Of a DNA stretch of 64,000 nucleotides, positions 38,825-48,482 are shown piece by piece. Made by a program: the position numbers and the translations under genes. The notes under the pieces were generated by a model, which had not been told where the DNA came from, ran no database searches, and saw only the letters and a list, made by a program, of their open reading frames with translations. Numbering within the stretch: the stretch's first letter is position 1; each line of letters starts with the position of its first letter. This DNA is from JAPLJC01 sp052326585 (lineage in GTDB: Bacteria > Desulfobacterota > Desulfobaccia > Desulfobaccales > 0-14-0-80-60-11), in the NCBI GenBank assembly GCA_052326585.1, contig JBKQLU010000038.1:24262-88261 (forward strand), written 5' to 3'.

Positions 38825-39994
38825 TTAAGGCGAGCTGGCTGCCTTTTTAGGTAAAGTTCCTTCCGCCACCGCTTGGATCGGCAGGTAGCGCATGCCCAAA
38901 TCGAAGATCAGGATAGCCATGGCCACCAGGGCCGCGGTCATGATAATCTCCACCGCCGAAGGAAAGTAGCCGAACTGGCGGTAGCCGATATAGCCGGTGA
39001 GGCTGACGTTGAAGCGGTTCAGCACCACCCCGAAGGCCGCCAGGCCCGAGGCCCAGTAAAGGCCCTGCGCGGTCCGGCGTATCGCCGGGAAGCACAAGAG
39101 CAGGGCCGGCAAGGCCACGGTGCCGAAGAGCTCCACGAAGAAGAAGAAATGGGGTTTATCCCAAACCCAGACCGCGGCCCCCCGGACATAGAGGTCCGTG
39201 ACCTTCATGGCAAAGTAGACCAGCAGGGCGATTCCCAGCCCCTTGCCCAGGTCCGAGAGGATGCCGATTTCCGGCGGCCGCCGGTAGACCCGGGAAGCGA
39301 TGAGGCTCTCCAGGGTAATGAGGCTCATGCCGCCGATGACCGCGCTGACGAAGAAGAGGGGCCCCAGGGCCTGGGTGGCCCACAGGTCGCTCATCTTCTG
39401 GGGCAGCAGCAGGAACAGGGCCCCCAGGGAGGACTGGTGCAGGGTGGAGAGCACGACCCCGGCCACCGCCAGGAACAGGTAGATCTCACGGAAAAACTTG
39501 ATCCAGTTCTGCTTCTCCCGGCCATAGCGCTCCAGGCCGATGATGAACAAGTCGATAGCCAGCACCGTGGTGTAGAGCATGACGCACCAGGAAACCTCGA
39601 AGAGGATCGAGTGAGGGTTCCACATCACCATGGGGTGCCAGATGCGCCAGGGCTGGCCCAGGTCGAAGAAGAGCCCCACCACGAAGATCAGGTAGCCCAC
39701 GAAGGCCGAGAGCTTGGCAGGCCGCAGCAGGGGCTGGAACTTTTTCAGGTTGAAGATATAGATGGCGGCGGTCATGGTGAAACCGCCGGCGGCCAGGGCC
39801 ACTCCCGCCAGGACGTCGAAACTGATCCACAGGCCCCAGGGGTAGGCGTCATTCAGGTTGGTGGTGGCCCCCAGACCCAAAAACATCCGGGCGCAAGCGG
39901 CGATCAGACCCAGTACCAGAAGGATATAAAGGATGGCCTTGCCGGTGCTCAACTCTCCTTCGCCGGGATACCATTTTTCGATTTTACCGGCCAT
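38825..39994 (-). CDS. NrfD/HybB-type quinone-reactive membrane subunit of formate dehydrogenase
   Basis: A 389-residue polytopic inner-membrane protein with about ten helices, of the NrfD/PsrC/HybB superfamily that passes electrons between an FeS subunit and the quinone pool. Marks include AYPWGLWISFDVLAGVALAAGGF, LGQPWRIWHPMVMWNPHSILFEVSWC, and LPQKMSDLWATQALGPLFF. It binds no haem, unlike FdnI. It is the last gene of the fdhA-fdhB-nrfD operon, 3 bp after fdhB; CAGGGAGG lies upstream of the ATG. Electrons from formate probably go to menaquinone through it, or the complex runs in reverse. Confidence 0.9.
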   Translation of the reverse strand: MAGKIEKWYPGEGELSTGKAILYILLVLGLIAACARMFLGLGATTNLNDAYPWGLWISFDVLAGVALAAGGFTMTAAIYIFNLKKFQPLLRPAKLSAFVGYLIFVVGLFFDLGQPWRIWHPMVMWNPHSILFEVSWCVMLYTTVLAIDLFIIGLERYGREKQNWIKFFREIYLFLAVAGVVLSTLHQSSLGALFLLLPQKMSDLWATQALGPLFFVSAVIGGMSLITLESLIASRVYRRPPEIGILSDLGKGLGIALLVYFAMKVTDLYVRGAAVWVWDKPHFFFFVELFGTVALPALLLCFPAIRRTAQGLYWASGLAAFGVVLNRFNVSLTGYIGYRQFGYFPSAVEIIMTAALVAMAILIFDLGMRYLPIQAVAEGTLPKKAASSP

Positions 39995-39997
39995 GGT

Positions 39998-40801
39998 TCA
40001 ATCCTCCCTGGGCTCTTTGGCCGCGACGGCCGCCCGGCGTTCGTTGAAATAATGGATGCCCACCGCCAGTCCACCCACGGCCACGGCCACCAGGGGCACC
40101 CTGGACATCCATTCCCGGCCGCGCAAGCCTTGGGGCGCGTTTCCCAGATCGGTGCGGAAGCCCACCTGGGTCAGGCCCAGCTCCTCAAATGAGACGGGGG
40201 TGAGATAGAGCTTGGAGGTGCCGCCGGCTATCGTCTCGCCATAGACCTGGGGATAATATTTGTCCGGCCCCAGACCGATGCGCCGGTGGGCTTCCGTCAG
40301 GAGTTCGGCCCGTTCTCCGTACAACAGGGTGCCGGTGGGGCAGGTGGTGGTACAGGCGGGAGCCAGACCTACGGCCTGCCGGTCGGCGCAGAAGGTGCAT
40401 TTGCGCACCAGGGGCACCGCCGACTCCCACTGAAACTTGGGAATCTGGAAGGGACAGGCCATCATGCAGTAGCGGCAGCCGATACACCTCTCGTCGTTAT
40501 AGACCACCGGCCCGGAGGGCAGCTTCACCAGGGCGGCCACCGGACAGGCGGTGACGCAGGCGGGATCGAGGCAGTGCATACAGCGCCGGGAGATGAAATA
40601 CCATCCCAGCCGCCCATCGGCGCGGGGAATTTCCCGGAAGACGATCCGGGTGTATTGGTTGCTGCTCAGATAGCGCGGGTTGGACCAGGTTTCACTGAAG
40701 GTAGCCTGGCCGCCTTTCAGGTCGTTCCAGCTCTTGCAGGCCACCTGGCAGGCCCGGCAGCCGATGCACTTGGTGGTATCGATCAAGATGGCTTTGCTCA
40801 T
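39998..40801 (-). CDS. fdhB: Formate dehydrogenase iron-sulfur subunit (FdhB/HybA-like)
   Basis: A 267-residue electron-transfer subunit with four Cys groups for four [4Fe-4S] clusters: CIGCRACQVACKSW, CMHCLDPACVTACPV, CIGCRYCMMACPF, CTFCADRQAVGLAPACTTTC. A C-terminal helix (VPLVAVAVGGLAVGIHYF, about residues 232-250) anchors it to the periplasmic face of the membrane. The N-terminus lacks a signal, as expected for a partner carried by the Tat signal of FdhA. It lies 25 bp after fdhA with AAAGGGG before the ATG. It links the Mo/W subunit to the NrfD-like protein. Confidence 0.93.
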   Translation of the reverse strand: MSKAILIDTTKCIGCRACQVACKSWNDLKGGQATFSETWSNPRYLSSNQYTRIVFREIPRADGRLGWYFISRRCMHCLDPACVTACPVAALVKLPSGPVVYNDERCIGCRYCMMACPFQIPKFQWESAVPLVRKCTFCADRQAVGLAPACTTTCPTGTLLYGERAELLTEAHRRIGLGPDKYYPQVYGETIAGGTSKLYLTPVSFEELGLTQVGFRTDLGNAPQGLRGREWMSRVPLVAVAVGGLAVGIHYFNERRAAVAAKEPRED

Positions 40802-40826
40802 AACCGTTCCCCTTTAGCCGGCTCGC

Positions 40827-43800
40827 CTAGGCTTTTTCCAGGTCCACCAGGAATGCCTTGTATTCCGGGATCATGGTGTTGGCGTCCCCTATCTGGGGGG
40901 TCAATTGATTGGCCGCGTAATTTTGGCGCGCGTCAGGCCCGCCGGTAATATAGCCGGCAAAGCCGAAGTGCCAGGGCAGGGCCACCATCTCCACGGTGCC
41001 TTGCTCCCCTTTGACGCCGCAGCAGAAGGGCGCCACCCGGGGGGTGACGTTGGCCCGGGCCAGCACTTGGCCCCGCGCACTCTTCACCTTGACCCAATCA
41101 CCCGCCTTGACTCCCTTGGCCTTGGCCAGGCTGGGGCTCATTTCCACGAACATCTCCGGCATCAACTCCGACTGCCAGGTGAGGTTCCGGGACATGGCCC
41201 CGGCCTGCCAGTGTTCGGTGACCCGGAAGGTGGTGGCGATGATGGGGAACCTGGGGTCGCAGAGTTCGGCGAGTAAGTCCAGTTGCGTTTTCCAGAGGCG
41301 CACCACCGGATTGGACTGCTGCGCCGACATGGGGTTGTGGAAGGGACATTCCAGGGCCTCGTAGTGTTCCGGGAAAGGCCCGTCCTTGCACAGTCCCTTG
41401 GGAACAAAGAGGCGGGCCTTACCCTCGGGCAGCATCAGGTAGGGGACCTTGGCCGATTCTTCCGGAGGCACCTGGACCTTGGTGGCCGGGTCGATCCACT
41501 TGAAATCCGGCACATCGGAATTCTTCCAGGCCTTGGCCGCCGCATCCCAGAGCACCAGGGTCCGGTCCCGGTTCCAGGGCTGGCCCTGGAGATCGGCGGA
41601 ACAGCGGTTGTAGAGGATGCGCCGATTCACCGGCCAGGCGAAGGACCAGCCGGGGTAAAGCCCCAGGCCGCTGGGGTCCTTGGAGACCCGGGCCGCCGCC
41701 TTGTTGTCCTTCTTATCCGGGCCGGGGTAAAAGCCGGAGAAGATCCAGCAACCGCAGGCGGTGGCGCCGTCGTCCTTCAGGCCCAGAAAGTTGGGCAATT
41801 GTTTCTTATCCGCCACGGTGTAACCGTTGATCTCTTTGGCCACCAGATGAACGTCGGGGTCGTCCCCGTAGCCCCAGTTCAACTTGACGATGGGGTCCGG
41901 GAAGACTGCCTTGGGGTCTTCCTGATAGAGCTTCTTCAACTCCAGACCCAGACGATTGGCGTACCACAGGTCGCTGTGGCCGTCGCCGCGGGGCTTGACC
42001 GCCTGGTAGCGCCACTGGAGCCAACGGCCGCTGTTGGTGACGGCGCCTTCCTTCTCCAGGGCGTCGACCGCCGGGAACAGGAAGACCTCGGTCTTGACGC
42101 CTTTGGGATCGACCCCGGGCCGGTTCCAGAAGACCGAGGTGTCCGTCTCCCAGAGGTCGAAGGCCGCCAGCCATTCCAGCCGGGCCAGGGCCGGGTAGGT
42201 CTGGTTGAGGTTGGCAGAGCTCACCGCCGGGTTCATGCCCCAGCACAGCAGCCCTTTGATGGTGCCGGCGCCCATGGCCTCAAACAGCGGAATCCAGGAG
42301 TAACCGGCTCCCTGGAAACCTTTACCGGCCTTGGGAAGGTAGTCGTAGGCAAAGTCGTTCTCTTTTTGGGCCGCCTCGCCCCAATAGGCCTTGAGGAGGC
42401 TCACCAGGTACTTGGGTTTGTTGATCCAGAAGCCGGCCTTGGGGGTCTCTTTTTCGAGATAATCCTTCAGGGTGGGATGAGCCGCTTCCATGGGGGCGTT
42501 CAGGTAGCCGGGGAGCAGGTTGAAGAGCAGGCCCATGTCCGTGGAGCCCTGGACGTTATTTTCCCCCCGGAGGGCGTTGATGCCGCCTCCGGCGATCCCC
42601 ATGTTGCCCAGGAGGAGTTGGAGGATGCAATAGCTCCGGATGATCTGCACCCCGGTGGAGTGCTGGGTGCCACCCATGGCGTAGAGCAGGGCGCCGGATT
42701 TCCCCGGCTGGCCGGTGGCGGTGTAAGTCGCGGCCAGCTCCAGAAACTGGGCCCGAGGCACCCCGGTGGTTACCTCCACCATCTCCGGGGTATAGCGGCT
42801 GAAATGGGTCTTCAGGAGCTGAAAGACGCAATTGGCTGAGTTCAAGCTGGGGTCGGTGGCCGGCTTCCCTTCGGCATCGGTCACATAGTCCCAGGTGGCG
42901 GTATCATAGGCGTGTTTCTCTTTTTGGAAACCGGAAAAGAGGCCGTCGTGAAAGCCAAAGTCCTTGTTGACCAGAAAGGCGGCATCAGTATAGTTGGCCA
43001 CATAATCCCGGTGAAACCGGTTATTTTCCAGGGCGTAATTGATCAGGCCGCCCATCAAGGCGGTGTCCGTGCCGGGCCGCAGGCGCACATAGAGGTCGGC
43101 CTTGGCGGCGGAGCGGGTGAAGCGGGGGTCCGCCACTATGAGTTTGGCCCCCCGTTCCTGAGCCTTGGTGATCCACTTGAAGCTGATGGGATGGTTCTCG
43201 GCGGGGTTACAGCCGATGATCATCAGGCAATCACTGTTGGCCAGGTCGTTCCAGTGATTGGTCATGGCGCCGCGGCCAAAGGTGGGCCCCAACGAGGCCA
43301 CTGTGGAGGAGTGTCAGAGACGGGCCTGGTGCTCCAGATAGACGATCCCCAGCGCCCGGGTCAGCTTGGCCAGGAGATAACACTCTTCGTTATTAATGGC
43401 GGCCCCGCCGATGGAGGCCAGGGCCTCGGTGCGGTTCACCGTCACCCCGTCGGACTTGCCGAGGAAGCTGGCGTCCCGGGTCGCCTTGACCCGCTGCGCC
43501 AGGGTCTGCATGGCCCAATTCAGGTCCTTCTCCTCCCAGTGGTCGCTGCCCGGGGCCCGATAGCGCACCTTCTGCAAACGGCGGGGGCTGGTGACTACTT
43601 CAAAGACCGCCTGCCCTTTGCTGCACAGGGTCCCCTGGTTGATGGGATGGTCCGGGTCGCCTTCCACATCCACCAGTTCGCCGTTCTTGGTGTAAGCCAC
43701 CAAGCCGCAGCCCACCCCGCAATAGGGACAGATGGAAGTAGTGGCCGTGGCCTTGGTGATTTTGGCGGGCGCCACCGATCCGGCCCACCCGGGGCGCCAC

Positions 43801-43877
43801 AAGATGACGTCCGAGAGACCCAGGGCGGTAAGGCCGCTCCCCAAACCCTTGATAAAAGTCCTGCGGGAAATGCCCAT
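40827..43877 (-). CDS. fdhA: Selenocysteine formate dehydrogenase catalytic subunit
   Basis: A 1016-residue bis-MGD enzyme, read through a TGA at 43314-43316 (Sec188). Upstream ends LGIVYLEHQARL, downstream resumes HSSTVASLGPTFGRGAM, exactly the FdnG-type Sec site. Residues 1-33 are a Tat signal (MGISRRTFIKGLGSGL), so the enzyme is periplasmic. The N-terminal [4Fe-4S] Cys set is CPYCGVGCGLV...LCSKG. Later parts show GCNPAENHPISFKW, YAMGGTQHSTG, and the C-terminal HWQAGAMSRNL and KVKSARGQV-like MopB region. It oxidises formate to CO2 (or the reverse). ATG 43877 has a GAGG site. Length is normal; the two halves must not be read as separate genes. Confidence 0.96.
43282..43301 (-). promoter_or_regulatory. 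SECIS-like hairpin of fdhA
   Basis: Starting 12 nt after the Sec TGA on the minus strand, GTGGCC pairs with GGCCCAC with one bulged C, leaving a 7-nt loop that contains G. Spacing agrees with the grdB and 45.3-kb hairpins. Confidence 0.5.
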
Positions 43878-43978
43878 GTCAACCTCATGTCCGGTTTCGG
43901 CAAGAAGATGGTTGGTGGGGAATTAATTAACCAAGAATTGACCGGTAAACGTCGTGCTCGCGGTGTCCATTAGTGAAC

Positions 43979-44007
43979 ATGTTAGAAGGCTTTTTCACAA
44001 ATGTCAA
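43979..44007 (-). promoter_or_regulatory. Sigma-70 promoter of the fdh operon
   Basis: On the minus strand, TTGACA (44007-44002), a 17-bp spacer and TAACAT (43984-43979). Transcription should start near 43972, giving a leader of about 95 nt before fdhA. This is the best consensus promoter in the window. Confidence 0.75.
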
Positions 44008-44121
44008 AAAAAATATTATCCCAGAAAACAGAGTTTTTAATATGGTGCGCCGGGGATTAGAGGTTGACTTATGCAAAAAAATATGTGGAAATTAATGAGT
44101 TAGAAGCAACTAGCCATGGGC

Positions 44122-44144
44122 GGGGCGGGTTTGCAACCCGCCCC
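44122..44144. repeat. GC palindrome GGGGCGGGTT-TGC-AACCCGCCCC
   Basis: Perfect 10-bp stem with a 3-nt loop, followed by TGC in place of the TAC that follows the GTAG-type elements. Probably a diverged member of the same dispersed class. Confidence 0.55.
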
Positions 44145-44314
44145 TGCATTTGCCGGCGCCGGCGGCGCCCCTGCAGTTGCCAGAGAAACGTCCGGTTATC
44201 CAGGTGACAAGGCTAGCCGAGCCCCACACCGCAACGGTTTGGGCCGGGCGCAGCGGCCCGGCGGCGGCCAACGCCCCGACCGCCTCTCTGGACTAAAGAT
44301 TGATGGAGAATTGC

Positions 44315-45136
44315 ATGATGAAGAGGACCTTTCGCATCCTGCCCTGGCTTGGCGTCATTTTGCTGGTCTTGAGCCTCAGCGGCGGGGCCTGGGCGGCTAC
44401 TGACGAAGTCAGCGTGCCCATCCTGCTCTATCACCGGTTCGGTCCGACGAAGGCTGATAGCATGACCACAACCACCCCGGTCTTCGAAGCGCAGATGCAG
44501 TGGCTCAAGGATAACGGCTATACCGTCATTCCGCTGCGGACCCTGGTCGATTATCTCCTGGACAAGGGGCCGGCGCCGGGGCCCAAGTCGGTGGTGCTCT
44601 GCGCCGATGATGGCCACAAGTCGGTCTATAGCGATATGCTGCCCGTCGTCCGGAAATATAATTATCCCGTGACCCTGTTTCTCTACCCGTCTTGCCTGTC
44701 CAATGCCTCCTATGCCCTGACCTATGAGCAGGTAAAAGAGCTGCAGCAGACCGGGCTCTTCGATATGCAGAGCCATACCTTCTGGCACCCCAATTTCAAG
44801 CGGGATAAGAAAAAGCTCAAGCCGGCCGAATTCCAGAAGGAGGTGGAGACGCAACTCGTCAAGTCCAAGCAGGTTTTGGACAAGCGCCTCGGCACCCATA
44901 TAGACCTGCTGGCCTGGCCCTTCGGCATCTATGACGACTATCTGGAAGCGCAGGCCCGGAAGGCCGGGTACGTGATGGCCTTCAGCATCGATCGCCGCAA
45001 TGCCTCGAAGTCCGAGAATATCATGGCGGAGCCCCGCTACCTGATGCAAAACGGCGACGGCGTCAAGGGTTTTGCCGCCATCGCCAGCGGCCACGCCCAG
45101 GAACGGCAAGGAAAGCATAACACTATGGCGTTTTAA
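44315..45136 (+). CDS. Polysaccharide deacetylase family protein
   Basis: A 273-residue exported NodB-homology enzyme. Residues 1-27 are a signal peptide ending SGGAWAATDE. The metal/catalytic motifs are visible: VVLCADDGHKS (the TFDDG motif with two Asp), MQSHTFWHPNF (the SHxxxHP zinc histidines), and LLAWPFGIYDDYLEAQARKAGY. Members remove N-acetyl groups from cell-wall or exopolysaccharide sugars. The ATG at 44315 follows GGAG; a TTG 5 codons upstream is also open. It is followed by a small lipoprotein gene and a DUF4015 glycosidase in the same direction, an apparent envelope-polysaccharide operon. Confidence 0.88.
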   Translation: MMKRTFRILPWLGVILLVLSLSGGAWAATDEVSVPILLYHRFGPTKADSMTTTTPVFEAQMQWLKDNGYTVIPLRTLVDYLLDKGPAPGPKSVVLCADDGHKSVYSDMLPVVRKYNYPVTLFLYPSCLSNASYALTYEQVKELQQTGLFDMQSHTFWHPNFKRDKKKLKPAEFQKEVETQLVKSKQVLDKRLGTHIDLLAWPFGIYDDYLEAQARKAGYVMAFSIDRRNASKSENIMAEPRYLMQNGDGVKGFAAIASGHAQERQGKHNTMAF

Positions 45137-45234
45137 CGGAGTGGGGCTGGAAAAGAAGGGGGCGGCTATTTGAATGGCAGCCTTGCCGGTGGAACTTGAA
45201 AAATATGTCCTGATTGAATGGCTGGAGGAGAACC

Positions 45235-45399
45235 ATGCTTAGGAAAATCGCTCTGCTAATGGTTATCGCCGCCCTTTTTTCCATTTTGGGCTGCTGAGGC
45301 GGAGACCAGGGACTGCGGTCGGGCAGTTCCCAATTACAGGCTCGGATGGACTTGCAGGTAGCGGCCGTGAAGGCGGACACCCGGGGCTGCCTGAAATAA
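45235..45399 (+). CDS. Candidate small selenoprotein lipoprotein (54 residues, Cys20-Sec21)
   Basis: A strong ribosome-binding site (GGAGGAG) precedes ATG 45235. Residues 1-20 are a perfect lipoprotein signal (MLRKIALLMVIAALFSILGC) ending at the lipidated Cys. The next codon is TGA (45295-45297), after which the same frame runs 33 more codons, GGDQGLRSGSSQLQARMDLQ and so on to LK, with TAA at 45397-45399. The hairpin at 45309-45331 looks like a SECIS. If UGA is Sec, the mature protein starts with lipidated Cys followed by Sec. If UGA is a stop, only a 20-residue signal would be made, which has little sense. No homologue is known to me. It lies between a deacetylase and a glycosidase, 99 bp and 26 bp apart. 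Confidence 0.5.
45309..45331 (+). promoter_or_regulatory. SECIS-like hairpin in the small lipoprotein gene
   Basis: GGGACTGC (45309-45316) pairs with GCAGTTCCC (45323-45331), eight base pairs with one bulged U, closing a GGTCGG loop. It begins exactly 11 nt after the TGA. The E. coli fdhF SECIS likewise begins 11 nt after UGA, has a bulged U and a GGUC loop; there the bulge is on the 5' side, here on the 3' side. Confidence 0.55.
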
Positions 45400-45424
45400 A
45401 ACGTCGGAGGCGCACAAGGGAAAG

Positions 45425-46684
45425 ATGAGAAGACTGACCATCGGCTTGCTAATCCTGCTGGGGGCAGTGCTCCCGGCGCTCAGGGCCCAGGCCGCCTATA
45501 TCGGCAAGGTGGTGAACGCCCAGACCAAGGAGCCGGTGGAAGACGCGGTGCTCACCCTGGGTGCGGAGGTGGTCCACACCGGCCCGGACGGCGGTTTTCG
45601 CCTGGAGGGCAGCGGCGACAGTCTGAAACTGCGAGCCCCGGGTTATGCCCGGCGAGAGATGCCAACCGCGGAGTTGAGCGGCCCCACCCCGGAGATTTCC
45701 CTCACCCCCTTCAAGGTGAAGGCACTCTATCTCTCGGTCTACGGCAGCGCCAGCAAGAGTTTGCGCGAGGCCGCCGTGGAAACCATTGAGAAGAACCACA
45801 TGAACGCCCTGGTCATGGACGTCAAGGGCGATCAGGGTATCATCCCCTTCAAGGTGGACCTGCCCCTGGCCGAAGAGGCCGGGGCCCAGAAGACCATCCT
45901 CTTCAAGGATTATAAGGGCTTGTTGGCCAGCCTCAAGGAGAAGGGCCTCTATCTCATCGCCCGCATCGTGGTCTTCAAGGACGATCACCTGGCCGCGGCC
46001 AAGCCCGAGTGGGCCGTCAAGACCAAGGGCGGCGGAGTCTTCCGCGACCGGGAGCGGCTGCGCTGGACCGACCCCTTCAATAAAGGGGTTTGGGATTACA
46101 ACATCGCCATCGCCAAAATCGCCGCGGAGCAGGGGTTCGACGAGATCCAGTTCGATTATGTCCGCTGCCCCGACAACAGGGGAGTGGCCTTCCCCGTGCC
46201 GAACACCATGGCCAACCGTACCCGTGCCATCACCGGCTTCCTGAAAGCCGCCTCTGAGGCCCTGGCCCCTTACAACGTCATGGTGGCTGCCGATATCTTC
46301 GGCTATGTCATGTGGAACCTGGACGATACCGGCATCGGACAGCAGGTCGGGGAGGCCCTCAATGCGGTGGACGTGGTCTGCCCCATGCTCTATCCCTCCG
46401 GCTATCAGGCGGGGATTCCCAACTATCGCAATCCGGTCCAGCATCCTTATGAAATCGTCTACCTGTCGTTGAAGGAGGCCCAGGAGCGCACCGGGGTTTC
46501 ACCCCTGCGCTTCCGCCCCTGGCTGCAGGCCTTTCGCGACTATGCCTACCATGGCGGCGACTTCGGGGAGGAGCGGATCAAGATCCAGATCGAGGCGGCG
46601 GATAAATTCGGCTCCAGCGGCTGGATGTTTTGGAACGCCCGCAATGTCTATCCCACGAGCGGTTTCAGCGGCGGCGGGGACTAG
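45425..46684 (+). CDS. DUF4015 putative glycoside hydrolase with N-terminal regulatory-like domain
   Basis: A 419-residue exported protein. Residues 1-23 are a signal peptide (MRRLTIGLLILLGAVLPALR); residues 25-95 are a carboxypeptidase regulatory-like beta-sandwich (YIGKVVNAQTKEPVEDAVLT); residues 100-410 are the DUF4015 TIM-barrel: LYLSVYGSASKSLREAAVET, NALVMDVKGDQGII, LIARIVVFKDDHLA, GFDEIQFDYVRCPD with the likely catalytic Asp/Glu, VMVAADIFGYV, VCPMLYPSGY. Family members act on surface polysaccharides; Geobacter and Desulfobacterota often encode it next to a polysaccharide deacetylase, as here. AAGGGAAAG precedes the ATG. Confidence 0.88.
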   Translation: MRRLTIGLLILLGAVLPALRAQAAYIGKVVNAQTKEPVEDAVLTLGAEVVHTGPDGGFRLEGSGDSLKLRAPGYARREMPTAELSGPTPEISLTPFKVKALYLSVYGSASKSLREAAVETIEKNHMNALVMDVKGDQGIIPFKVDLPLAEEAGAQKTILFKDYKGLLASLKEKGLYLIARIVVFKDDHLAAAKPEWAVKTKGGGVFRDRERLRWTDPFNKGVWDYNIAIAKIAAEQGFDEIQFDYVRCPDNRGVAFPVPNTMANRTRAITGFLKAASEALAPYNVMVAADIFGYVMWNLDDTGIGQQVGEALNAVDVVCPMLYPSGYQAGIPNYRNPVQHPYEIVYLSLKEAQERTGVSPLRFRPWLQAFRDYAYHGGDFGEERIKIQIEAADKFGSSGWMFWNARNVYPTSGFSGGGD

Positions 46685-46856
46685 AGGCGGGCCGCGCCCT
46701 GGACCAACGGCGGCCCCGGCTTATCTAATTCAATAAACCGTACTCCACCGGCCTTTTCCCTCCTTAGCCTCTTCCCCTGAGCCCCGCGGTTCAGGGTCCG
46801 CTGGGGCTAGTGTACCGCAAGCGCCTCTTCTTCAAGATTTGCGGGAGGCCTGCGGC

Positions 46857-47822
46857 TCAATCCTCCCTTTCGGCGCAGGGGCTGTATTTTTGAATATCGA
46901 GGACGTAGCTGTAGGCGGAGAGGGCTGCCTTGACCGCGTCCCCTGCCGAGATGTTATTCTGTTTATAGGGGTCGGTGGTCACGTCGCCCGCCGCGAAGAT
47001 CCCCCACTTGGAGGTCTGGCTGGTGCGGTGATCCACCAGGATTTCCCCGGCCTGGTTGGTGTCCACCAGGGTCTTGATAAAATCCGAGTTGGGCACCGAA
47101 CCGATGGCCACCAGGACCCCCTGTACCGGCAACTCCTTCACCGCCCCGTCCTTAAGGTCCTGGTAGCGTAAGGCGCTGACGGCTTGATCTCCCAGGATTT
47201 CCCGGATCTCGGTATTTTTGAGCACGTTCATTTTGGGCGAGGCCAGGACCTTCTCCTGGATGACCGGGTCGCCTTTCAGTTGGTCGCCGTGCACGAGAAG
47301 ATGGATCTTCGCGGCATAGGGAATTAAATCGATCACCGATTCCAGGGCGGTATTGCCGCCCCCGACCACGGCCACCTCCAGTCCCTGGAAGAATGGGGCA
47401 TCGCAGGTGGAACAATAGGCCACCCCCTTTCCCTGGAAGCGGTCCTCTCCGGGAACCTGGAGACGCCGGCGCCGGCCGCCAGAGGCGACAATCACGGTCT
47501 TGGACCAATAGCGGCCGCCTCTATCCGTCTGCACCTCATAGGTGCAATCCGGAGTTTCCAGAACCGTGGTGACCCTCTCCGGAACCTGGATCTCCACCTC
47601 CTTTTGGGCCCGGACGTGTCTCTCCAGCTTTTCGGCCAACTCCTTGCCGGGTATGGAGATCTCCCCGACCCAATTCTCAATATCTGCGGAAACCAGGGAT
47701 TGCCCGCCGAACTCTTCGGCGATCACCAGGGTCTTCAGCTTCTTGCGGGCGGCATAGATGGCCGCCGCCGCTCCGGCCGGGCCGCCGCCGATGACGACGG
47801 TGTCATAAAGCTCGCGACTCAT
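46857..47822 (-). CDS. Thioredoxin reductase-like FAD protein
   Basis: A 321-residue NAD(P)H-dependent flavoprotein. The FAD-binding GGGPAGAAAAIYAARKKLKT opens it; the redox pair is CSTCDAPFF (CxxC at about residues 134-137); the nucleotide-binding GGGNTALESVIDL and the closing GIFAAGDVTTDPYKQNNISA are typical. The NADPH-site HRRxxxR is not obvious, so the electron donor may be NADH or ferredoxin-linked. It could reduce a thioredoxin for GrdA, but there is no direct link beyond co-occurrence. AAGGAGG precedes the ATG. Monocistronic and convergent with the DUF4015 gene. Confidence 0.9.
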   Translation of the reverse strand: MSRELYDTVVIGGGPAGAAAAIYAARKKLKTLVIAEEFGGQSLVSADIENWVGEISIPGKELAEKLERHVRAQKEVEIQVPERVTTVLETPDCTYEVQTDRGGRYWSKTVIVASGGRRRRLQVPGEDRFQGKGVAYCSTCDAPFFQGLEVAVVGGGNTALESVIDLIPYAAKIHLLVHGDQLKGDPVIQEKVLASPKMNVLKNTEIREILGDQAVSALRYQDLKDGAVKELPVQGVLVAIGSVPNSDFIKTLVDTNQAGEILVDHRTSQTSKWGIFAAGDVTTDPYKQNNISAGDAVKAALSAYSYVLDIQKYSPCAERED

Positions 47823-48025
47823 GGAACCTCCTTCCTTGCCGAGGTGCTTGCCTTACTTGATAATAAGACCGGAGAAAAAAAATCCAAGCCCTGAATCGGC
47901 CATCGCGACCCTGGGCCGCGTATTTTATTGACAAGGAGGGTCTCTAGAGGCATTTTGAGGTTATCAGAGGCAAGGGCCGCCGCCGGCGACTGGCGGTTGC
48001 TTCCTTATAAATGGAGGGCTCGCGG

Positions 48026-48433
48026 ATGTTTTGGACTAGAGAGAGATTTAGCGCCGCAATCCTGTTAGTCCTGGCCGCCTTTCTCCTGGGCGGCTGCGCC
48101 AGTGTGGAGACCGGCCAGGATCGGGTCGTTACGGAATATCTCCTGAGGCAGGCGGGATTCGCCAAGTTGGAGGTAAATGACCTCACCCCCCAGAGACAGG
48201 CGTTAATGGATGCCATCCCCAAGGGGCAATTTACCAGCTACCACACGGATGGCAAAAAATATTACGTTTATAACGATGAGTCCTCCCGAGCCTTATACTT
48301 CGGAGATGAGGCCGCCTATCAAAAGTATGCCTCCCTGGTAGGCGATAAGAGGCTCTGCCAAAGCATGGATGCAACTTCATCGGCGCCGTTTTGGTCCTGT
48401 TTTCAGGAATTCCAAAAGGCCGGCCAGCGCTAG
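48026..48433 (+). CDS. Hypothetical lipoprotein
   Basis: A 135-residue protein with a lipoprotein signal (LLVLAAFLLGGCAS; lipobox LGGC at residues about 22-25). The mature part contains ATSSAPFWSCFQEF and two Cys that may form a disulphide (LCQSM, SCFQ). A YHTDGKKYYVYNDESSRALY stretch suggests a small beta-rich fold. I set the start at ATG 48026, which has GGAGGG upstream; an ATG five codons earlier lacks one. Function unknown. Confidence 0.75.
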   Translation: MFWTRERFSAAILLVLAAFLLGGCASVETGQDRVVTEYLLRQAGFAKLEVNDLTPQRQALMDAIPKGQFTSYHTDGKKYYVYNDESSRALYFGDEAAYQKYASLVGDKRLCQSMDATSSAPFWSCFQEFQKAGQR

Positions 48434-48482
48434 CCAGGGTCCCGGGCCAGGGGGCCGCGCCGCCATAGGTCCGCCTCCTCTC

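Larger units (their letters stand above)
43878..44314. other. 437-bp divergent region between fdhA and the deacetylase
   Basis: Contains the fdh promoter (43979-44007), an AT-rich tract to 44100, and a GC palindrome at 44122-44144. No coding frame I can support. Confidence 0.6.

Noticed and set aside
40827..43877. fdhA appearing as two separate frames split by TGA (frameshift or pseudogene)
   Set aside because: Both halves are in one frame, the TGA is exactly at the Sec site of formate dehydrogenase and an intact operon follows.
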